Shown in pieces: positions 6,502 through 12,099 of a stretch of 14,535 nucleotides of DNA. The number at the start of each line of letters is the position of its first letter. The first letter of the stretch is position 1. The translations under genes and the position numbers were made by a program. The notes beneath the pieces were generated by a model, which saw nothing but the letters and a program-made list of their open reading frames with translations, made no database searches and was not told the origin of the DNA. Origin of the DNA: DAOTVS01 sp034436375 (GTDB lineage Bacteria > Chloroflexota > Anaerolineae > SpSt-313); assembly GCA_034436375.1 (NCBI GenBank), contig DAOTVS010000145.1:1-14535 (forward strand), read 5' to 3'.

Positions 6502-9300
6502 ATGCGCCTTGCGCGTTGGCTAAGCACATCCCTCGTGCTGGCACTGATGGTTCTGTTGGGGTGGCCCGGTTACGGCGCAGGCGATGACACGCAGCAATGG
6601 ACACGCTTCGCGACGGTCGACGGGCTGCCTTCCGACACCATATGGGCAATCGCAGCGAGCCCAGACGGGGGAGATATCTGGCTGGGCACGAGCAATGGGG
6701 CCAGCCTGTTTCGAGACGGCCGCTGGTATAGTTACACACAGGAACAGGGCCTGGGCGCCAATTGGGTCACCGCACTGGCCGTGGACCCGGCCAATCGCGT
6801 CTGGTTCGGCACCTTCGGCGGTGGGCTGACGGTCCTCGATGCGGCAAAGTCTGCTTTGCCTGGCGGAAACCGCTGGCAGACCTACACGGCCGCCAATTCT
6901 GGCCTGCCCGGCGACTGGATCAGCGCGCTGGCGATCGATGATCAGGGCCGGGTCATCTGCGGCACCTGGGGCCGCGGCGTGGGCGTTTTCGACGGCCAAA
7001 CCTGGCAGACCTACGCCACAGACAATTCACCACTGCCCGATGATTATGTAACGGCCGTGGCGACGGGCAGCAACGGCGGCGTCTGGATTGGCCTGCACGG
7101 CCATGGCCTGGCACACCTGCAGGGCAGCCAATGGACCTTGTACGACAGCAAGGCGGGGTTGCCTGATGATTTCGTGTCGGCATTGGCCGTGGGAGCCGAT
7201 GGCTCGCTCTGGGTGGGCACCGACGAGGGGCTCTCGCAGCTCGACAGCGACGGGCGCGTGTCACACACCTATAACAAGGCCAATGGCCTGCCCGATGACC
7301 GCATCGAGGCGCTGGCCGTCGGCCCGGATGGCCGCCTGTGGGTGGGCACGGCCAACGGCGCCGCCGTGCTGGAGAACGGGCGCTGGACGGTCTACCAGGG
7401 CGCCGATACCCTGGCGCACAACTATGTGAGCGCCCTCGCCGCCACGTCCTCTGGCGTGTGGTTCGGCAGTGTGACCGCTGGCGTGGCTCACTATGGGGTC
7501 AGCGCCGTCGCCTCGACGCGGCGGCTGCCCGTGGTGCTGGTGCACGGCTGGCACGGCCCCGACAGCGACCTCCTGGAGGACTCCGAATACCGCTTCATGG
7601 CGAGCTGGCTGCGCGAAGACGGATTCCCGGTCTATTACGCTCAAGGCATCTCGCCCAAGAATACCCTGGACCAGAATGCGGCCCAACTAAAGGCGGTGAT
7701 CCAGCGCGCCAAAAAGGAAACCGGCGCCGCTCAGGTCGATATCATTGCCTTTAGTATGGGCGGCCTGAACGCCCGCGCCTATATGGAGTCGGGGCTCTAT
7801 GCCGGTGACGTGGACCAGGCATTCATCCTTGGCACGCCAGAGGTGGGCGTGCACGAGTGGTACCCCTTCCTGATGCGTGAGCTGCACGAGTGGTCCAAAG
7901 ACCCCTCAGCCGTGGAGCTGACCCCCGATTATGCCAATCTCTTCAATGCCCTGCACGCCAACCCGGGCATACCCTATACCCTGATTGCCGGCGATGCCCA
8001 CCAGCCAGAACTGCCGGAAACTCTGCGCGACCTGCCGCCGGGCGACGCTTTGATTATGGCCGGCGAGGCGCTGGCGCTGGACGGCCCCAATGTGCGCAAG
8101 ATCCTGACCAACGACCTGCACGCCTTTTCCGATCAGACGATCCTGCTGGGCCTGCCTTCCTATTTGTGGCCGCGCGATACCTACGATGCCTATATCCGCA
8201 ACGGGCTGCGCCTGGGGCCAGGGGTGCCGCTGCCGGGCGAGCAGGAAGAGACGCCGCCGGCCATTCCGGTGCCCTCGGCGCCCATCCACTCGCCCTTTTA
8301 CGACGGCCAGGTGAGCTCGGGGCAGAGCATGACCCAGACGGTGCAGATCGATACCGCGGGCGATGTGCACTTTTACCTGCGCAGCCAGAACGGGGGCGAT
8401 GCGCTCAGCTTTAGCCTGATCGACCCCTCGGGCGCGCGCATCGACGCCAAGACCATCGGCCAGCGGGGCGAGTTCTTTGACCTGGGCCTGGCCGACCTGC
8501 AGAGTTACCTCGTACACAACGCCCAGCCCGGCGCGTGGAAGGTGGTGGTGGGGCGGGCGGCCGACGCCCAGGGCCCCCTGCGCTTTACCGGCTATGCCAC
8601 CTTTAACACGCCCATCCGCCTGACTGTAGCCTCCGACAAGCCCTGGTACGGCAAGGATGAGCAGGCGGTGGTCACGGCTACCCTGACCACGAACGGGGCC
8701 CCGCTGCCCGGCGCCCAGGTCACTGCCGAGATCGGCCGGCCCGACGGGCAGATCGATAAACTATCCCTGGCAGATGACGGCCAGCACGGCGATGGCGCGG
8801 CAGGCGACGGCGTCTATGGCGCCCGCTACCGGCCGCCCAACCTGGGCGGGTGGTACACCCTCTTTGTCACCGCGCGCGGCACGGGCTACGCCCAAACGAG
8901 CGAGAAACTGCTGGCCTTTTCCAGCGACAGCGCGTCGCTCTCCGGCAATTATACTGAGGCAGCGACCGACGCCAATCGCGACGGCAAGTACGAAACGCTG
9001 GACGTCTCTGTGGGGGTGGATGTGCGCGCCGCAGGCAATTACCTTGTCGCCGGTTCGCTCGTCGACAGTCGGGGCAAGGAAGTGGCGCGCGTAGCCCAGC
9101 CGGTGTCGCTCAACAGCGGCCCCCAGGCGGTAACCCTTTCCTTCCCCGGCCATGCCCTGATCCAGGCCCAGAGCGACGGGCCTTACACCGTGAGCCACGT
9201 GATGATATTGGATGAAGCTGGGGCTGCGCTCCCGCTCCAGGAGGCAGTCAACGTCTTGCAGACGCGGCCCTACCGCTACCAGGATTTCGAGGGACCATGA
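6502..9300 (+). CDS. Secreted seven-bladed propeller fused to an alpha/beta hydrolase (lipase-like)
   Basis: A 932-residue exported protein of unusual build. The ATG at 6502, after AGGAAAAGCGC, gives a clean signal peptide (MRLARW, hydrophobic LVLALMVLLGW, cleavage probably near YGAGDD); an in-frame ATG 12 codons earlier lies in a hairpin. Residues about 32-340 hold seven repeats of the type W-x-x-Y...GLP-DD-V-AL-V-DG-LWVGT, the 'two-component regulator propeller' usually found on sensor kinases. Residues about 343-560 are an alpha/beta hydrolase: oxyanion segment VVLVHGWHG (H348) and nucleophile elbow IIAFSMGGLNARAY with S418, A replacing the first G of GxSxG as in Bacillus lipases. A candidate histidine is in NDLHAFSDQ; the acid residue is not certain. 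Then follow a PPC-like beta domain, an Ig-like module with DDGQHGDGAAGDGVYGARY, and a terminal domain beginning DANRDGKYETLDV. It probably acts outside the membrane on esters or lipids. Its TGA overlaps the next ATG. Confidence 0.85.
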   Translation: MRLARWLSTSLVLALMVLLGWPGYGAGDDTQQWTRFATVDGLPSDTIWAIAASPDGGDIWLGTSNGASLFRDGRWYSYTQEQGLGANWVTALAVDPANRVWFGTFGGGLTVLDAAKSALPGGNRWQTYTAANSGLPGDWISALAIDDQGRVICGTWGRGVGVFDGQTWQTYATDNSPLPDDYVTAVATGSNGGVWIGLHGHGLAHLQGSQWTLYDSKAGLPDDFVSALAVGADGSLWVGTDEGLSQLDSDGRVSHTYNKANGLPDDRIEALAVGPDGRLWVGTANGAAVLENGRWTVYQGADTLAHNYVSALAATSSGVWFGSVTAGVAHYGVSAVASTRRLPVVLVHGWHGPDSDLLEDSEYRFMASWLREDGFPVYYAQGISPKNTLDQNAAQLKAVIQRAKKETGAAQVDIIAFSMGGLNARAYMESGLYAGDVDQAFILGTPEVGVHEWYPFLMRELHEWSKDPSAVELTPDYANLFNALHANPGIPYTLIAGDAHQPELPETLRDLPPGDALIMAGEALALDGPNVRKILTNDLHAFSDQTILLGLPSYLWPRDTYDAYIRNGLRLGPGVPLPGEQEETPPAIPVPSAPIHSPFYDGQVSSGQSMTQTVQIDTAGDVHFYLRSQNGGDALSFSLIDPSGARIDAKTIGQRGEFFDLGLADLQSYLVHNAQPGAWKVVVGRAADAQGPLRFTGYATFNTPIRLTVASDKPWYGKDEQAVVTATLTTNGAPLPGAQVTAEIGRPDGQIDKLSLADDGQHGDGAAGDGVYGARYRPPNLGGWYTLFVTARGTGYAQTSEKLLAFSSDSASLSGNYTEAATDANRDGKYETLDVSVGVDVRAAGNYLVAGSLVDSRGKEVARVAQPVSLNSGPQAVTLSFPGHALIQAQSDGPYTVSHVMILDEAGAALPLQEAVNVLQTRPYRYQDFEGP

Positions 9301-10496
9301 TCAGCAGACTCACTCGGCGTATTCCGCAGATCCGCCTGCCCCGTAACCGTACTGTGCGCCTCGGTGCGGCAGCGGTAGTGGTCGTGGCGGCGGGGTTCCT
9401 GATCTACCACTATACGCGGCCGGTTGCACCGGCCGATACCGTGCCGGTGCGGCGCGGGCGCATCACGGCCACGGTCGAAGCCTCGGGCCAGGTGCAGGCA
9501 GCGCGCGATGCCTGGCTATCGCTGCGCAGCAGCGGCATCATCAAGTCGATATCGGTCAAGCCCGGGCAGCAGGTGAACAAGGGTGACGTGCTGGTGCAGG
9601 CCGACAGCGCCGATGCAGAGCGGCAGGTACAAGAGGCGGAGCTGAGCCTGCAGATCCGGCAGGCGCAGCTCGATGAGTTAAGGGCGGCGCCCACTGCGGA
9701 GCAGATCGAGATCGCACGCGCCAACGTGCGCCGGGCCGCTGCCGCCCTGCAGGCTGCCCAAGCGGCCTATGACCAGGTGAACGCCCAAGGCAAGGCCACA
9801 GGCTCGTCGCAAGCGACCGCGCTGGAATCGGCCAGGCTAGACTATGAGACGGCGCAGGCCCAGTTCGAGCAGGCCATCAAAGGGCCTTCAGATGCGCAGA
9901 TCCAGGTGGCGGAGAAGAATGTGCAGTTGGCCCAGATCGCGCTGGATACGGCGCGCGATAACCTGGACGGTACCAAGATCGTGGCGCCTTTTGCCGGCAC
10001 GGTTGTGCAGATCAATGCCCACGAAGGCGAGACGGCTTACGGCGTCAAAGCGGTCCGGCTGGTGGACCTGGGGACGTTGGAGGTCTCAGCCCAGGTAGAC
10101 GAGCTGGATATCGGCCAACTGGCCGAGGGGCAGGAGGCGGAGATCCGCCTCGATGCCTTCCCCGGCCAGGTATTTGAGGGGCATGTGGCCAGCCTGAACT
10201 CCGGCGCCACTCAGCAGCAGGGCACGGTGAGCTATGAGGCCATCATCTCGTTCTCACCGGGCAGCGTGCCCGTGCGGCCCGATATGACCGCCACCCTGAA
10301 AATCACCACCCTCACCCACGACGATACCCTGCTCGTGCCCAGCCGGGCGGTGCAGGCGCGCGGGCGCAACAAGTACGTGCGTGTGCTGCAGAACGGCAAA
10401 CCCAAGGATGTGCGCGTGACCACCGGGCTCTCCGATGACAGCGATACCGAGATCCTCGATGGCGTGCACGAGGGGCAGCTGGTCGTCGTCCCATAA
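9297..10496 (+). CDS. HlyD/MacA-type membrane-fusion (periplasmic adaptor) protein
   Basis: Adaptor subunit of an export system of the ABC (MacA-like) or RND type. It begins with an ATGA overlap with the preceding stop, implying translational coupling. Of 399 residues, about 23-42 form a single N-terminal membrane anchor (AAAVVVVAAGFLIYHYT). A first half lipoyl segment follows (SGIIKSISVKPGQQVNKGDV), then a long alpha-helical hairpin rich in A, Q and E (about 100-220), a second lipoyl half (TKIVAPFAGTVVQINAHEGE), a beta-barrel (VSAQVDELDIGQLAEGQEAEI) and a membrane-proximal domain (LLVPSRAVQARGRNKYVRVL). The protein ends at LVVVP, slightly earlier than many relatives that carry a short extra tail. 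The final proline codon and stop fall inside the 86-bp palindrome. No ATPase, permease or RND gene follows, so it must use a partner encoded elsewhere, or the operon has been cut here. Confidence 0.88.
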   Translation: MISRLTRRIPQIRLPRNRTVRLGAAAVVVVAAGFLIYHYTRPVAPADTVPVRRGRITATVEASGQVQAARDAWLSLRSSGIIKSISVKPGQQVNKGDVLVQADSADAERQVQEAELSLQIRQAQLDELRAAPTAEQIEIARANVRRAAAALQAAQAAYDQVNAQGKATGSSQATALESARLDYETAQAQFEQAIKGPSDAQIQVAEKNVQLAQIALDTARDNLDGTKIVAPFAGTVVQINAHEGETAYGVKAVRLVDLGTLEVSAQVDELDIGQLAEGQEAEIRLDAFPGQVFEGHVASLNSGATQQQGTVSYEAIISFSPGSVPVRPDMTATLKITTLTHDDTLLVPSRAVQARGRNKYVRVLQNGKPKDVRVTTGLSDDSDTEILDGVHEGQLVVVP

Positions 10497-10577
10497 GCAG
10501 GGATAGAAAGGGAGGGGGCATAGAGACGGCGGCGCGCCGCCGTCTCTATGCCCCCTCCCTTTCTATCCCTGCTTATG
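10492..10577. repeat. 86-bp perfect spacer-less palindrome between convergent genes
   Basis: All 43 base pairs of the two arms match; the centre is GGCGCGCC at 10531-10538 with no loop. It contains the adaptor's TAA (10494-10496) and the SDR gene's TAG (10563-10565) with its last codons. The inner part, CATAGAGACGG...CCGTCTCTATG, resembles the TAGAGACG/CGTCTCTA hairpins that I recall as recurrent in filamentous cyanobacteria and some Chloroflexota. Position suggests a two-way transcription terminator or mRNA-end protector, though no T-tract of note flanks it. Confidence 0.95.
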
Positions 10578-11552
10578 AGAGGCAAACCACTCCAGGGTGT
10601 CTGCCAGGGTCTCGCGCAGGGGGCGGGGGGCATAGCCGAGGTCGCGGGCGGCGCGCTGATGGCTGATGCGCCGGTTGCCGTGCAACGCCTGCAGCGAGAC
10701 GCTGGTGAGGAGCGGGCGGCCGCGGGCGGCCAGGGGCATGGCCGAGCAGGCGCCATAACAGGCCGCGGCCACCTGCGCCAGCCACAGGGGGCAGAAAACG
10801 CGCGGCGCGGGACGGCCAGTGATCTCTTGCAGCAGCAGGCTCAGCTGGCGCATGGTCACCCAATGGCCCGAGAGGAGGTAGCGGCTGCCGCTCGGGGCGC
10901 TCGCCGCCGCCCGAATCGCCGCCGCGGCCACATCGCGCACATCCACCCAATCGAAGCCGCTGGCGACGAAAACCGGCAGGCGCCCCCGGCCCAGCGCCAG
11001 CAGCACCTCGCCGAAAAAGGAAGGGCGATAGTCATAGGGGCCGATCATGCCCGTGGGGTTGAGGATCACGGCGTCAAGCCCCTGCTCCACGGCCCGGCGC
11101 ACCTCCCGCTCGCCCGCCGCCTTGGAACGGTCGTAGGGCGGCAGGCGCGGGGAGCTGACCAGCGGCCGCTCTTCGTCGACGGGCAGGTGCAGCGGCTCCT
11201 GCTCGTAGGCGTGGATGGAGCTGAAATGGACCAGGCGGCGCACACCGGCGGCGCGGCAGGCCGCGAGCAGGTTGCGCACCCCTGCCACGTTGACGGCGTG
11301 CACCAGTGGCCACTCGCGCCGCGACAGTGAGATGACCGCTGCCGTGTGATAAACCACATCGGCCCCTGCCAGGGCCTCGGCCAGGACCGCCGGGTCACGC
11401 ACATCGACCTCCACCCGCTCAATGGGCAGCCCCGCCAGCGAGCGCCAGTCGCGGGTACAGTCGAGCGCGCGCACCGCCGCCCCCTGCGCGCACAACAGCC
11501 GCACCAGGTTATTGCCCAGGTGACCCGCCGCACCGGTGACCACAATAGTCAT
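10563..11552 (-). CDS. NAD(P)-dependent epimerase/dehydratase (extended SDR)
   Basis: A 329-residue extended short-chain dehydrogenase, probably acting on a nucleotide-sugar, sterol-like or dihydroflavonol-like carbonyl substrate; the substrate cannot be read from the sequence. The Rossmann motif is TGAAGHLG (6-13), followed by an acidic loop end (VDVRDP) and DVVYHTAA. The catalytic set is S111/S112 in HFSSIHAYE, Y140 and K144 in PPYDRSKAAGE. NPTGMIGPYD and FDWVDVRDVA are typical of the family near DFR- and HpnA-like proteins. The ATG at 11552 is chosen because AGGAGG lies about 6 nt upstream; an in-frame extension to 11633 would run through a TetR-like operator. The gene is convergent with the adaptor gene and divergent from hppA. 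The last four residues are encoded within the palindrome. Confidence 0.87.
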   Translation of the reverse strand: MTIVVTGAAGHLGNNLVRLLCAQGAAVRALDCTRDWRSLAGLPIERVEVDVRDPAVLAEALAGADVVYHTAAVISLSRREWPLVHAVNVAGVRNLLAACRAAGVRRLVHFSSIHAYEQEPLHLPVDEERPLVSSPRLPPYDRSKAAGEREVRRAVEQGLDAVILNPTGMIGPYDYRPSFFGEVLLALGRGRLPVFVASGFDWVDVRDVAAAAIRAAASAPSGSRYLLSGHWVTMRQLSLLLQEITGRPAPRVFCPLWLAQVAAACYGACSAMPLAARGRPLLTSVSLQALHGNRRISHQRAARDLGYAPRPLRETLADTLEWFASHKQG

Positions 11553-11584
11553 CTCTGACCTCCTGTAACCTCCCTGAGTATTAG

Positions 11585-11598
11585 ACCGACCGGTCGGT
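11585..11598. promoter_or_regulatory. TetR-family-like operator
   Basis: ACCGACCGGTCGGT is a perfect 14-bp palindrome, preceded by TAG to give TAGACCGACCGGTC. This closely resembles known TetR-family boxes such as NemR's TAGACC-N4-GGTCTA. It lies 33 bp upstream of the SDR start codon and 29 bp from the plus-strand promoter P1, well placed to control the SDR gene. No TetR gene is present in the window. Confidence 0.55.
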
Positions 11599-11626
11599 AT
11601 CCATGTTTCACACCCAATTGCCTGAT

Positions 11627-11656
11627 TTGACAATTTGCCTACCCAATGGGTATATT
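11627..11656 (+). promoter_or_regulatory. Plus-strand promoter P1 upstream of hppA
   Basis: TTGACA (11627-11632), an 18-bp spacer and TATATT (11651-11656). Predicted start is near 11663, giving a leader of about 437 nt to hppA. Confidence 0.55.
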
Positions 11657-11724
11657 AGAGAGAATGGCGTATTTGCGCTTTGTCGGTCAGCCGGATTGTA
11701 CAAGGCCACATGAATAGGGCCATT

Positions 11725-11753
11725 TTGACAAGGTTATTGAGGAGGTATATTAT
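11725..11753 (+). promoter_or_regulatory. Plus-strand promoter P2 upstream of hppA
   Basis: TTGACA (11725-11730), a 17-bp spacer and TATTAT (11748-11753). It repeats the P1 theme, both containing GGTATATTA. Predicted start is near 11760, giving a leader of about 340 nt. Confidence 0.65.
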
Positions 11754-11974
11754 CCGGAACCGTTGGCCTTTCGTTGGTGCAGCGGGCCCCAAGTCTTGGC
11801 GGCGGGGAGGCCCGAGGCCCCGGGGTCATGCGCATGGCGCAGAGCCAGGCGAGGAACGCGAGCTCGGGTAGAGAGCCTCTTTTCCACTCTGGCAGGCAAG
11901 GTTGTCGGTGCAGGCCAGAATTGTGGCGGCAATGCTGATGACGTCTTACCCTCCGCTCTCCTCACGCACGTTCC

Positions 11975-12009
11975 GCGCGCTCGTTCGGTGCCGTTTGCCG
12001 AAAGCGCGC
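11975..12009 (+). promoter_or_regulatory. Hairpin in the hppA leader
   Basis: GCGCGCT (11975-11981) pairs with AGCGCGC (12003-12009); after a 2-nt bulge TTCGG (11984-11988) pairs with CCGAA (11998-12002), closing a 9-nt loop. It is followed by CCCTTTCTCC, too weak a T-run for a standard terminator, so an attenuator role is only possible. Confidence 0.45.
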
Positions 12010-12089
12010 CCTTTCTCCGATTCCAGTCCCAATCTGTGTTCTGCCTGGGCGCTACTATGCCCGGTTATTCCTTGGGTTTCATTGTAACA

Positions 12090-12099
12090 GGGAGGGGAG
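12090..12099 (+). promoter_or_regulatory. Ribosome binding site of hppA
   Basis: The purine run AGGGAGGGGAG ends directly at the ATG; its GGAGG is 4 nt from the start, a short spacing. Confidence 0.6.

Larger units (their letters stand above)
11760..12099 (+). other. Long GC-rich untranslated leader of hppA
   Basis: Between promoter P2 and the hppA start no open frame looks like a protein. The region has several possible stems: CCCGAG (11811-11816) with CTCGGG (11863-11868); CTGGC with GCCAG around 11888-11917; and the hairpin at 11975-12009. A CCCTCC at 11949-11954 is complementary to the GGAGGG of the hppA ribosome binding site. I compared it by memory with c-di-AMP (ydaO; only a shared GAGGAAC word), cobalamin, SAM-I, TPP and fluoride riboswitches and with RNase P and SRP RNA, and found no convincing match. 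A structured regulatory leader or a separate small RNA is possible; unstructured spacer is not excluded. Confidence 0.35.

Noticed and set aside
11840..11900. c-di-AMP (ydaO-type) riboswitch suggested by GAGGAAC
   Set aside because: The other conserved parts of that riboswitch, such as GGGGUUAAUC and GACAGCUAAC segments, are absent.
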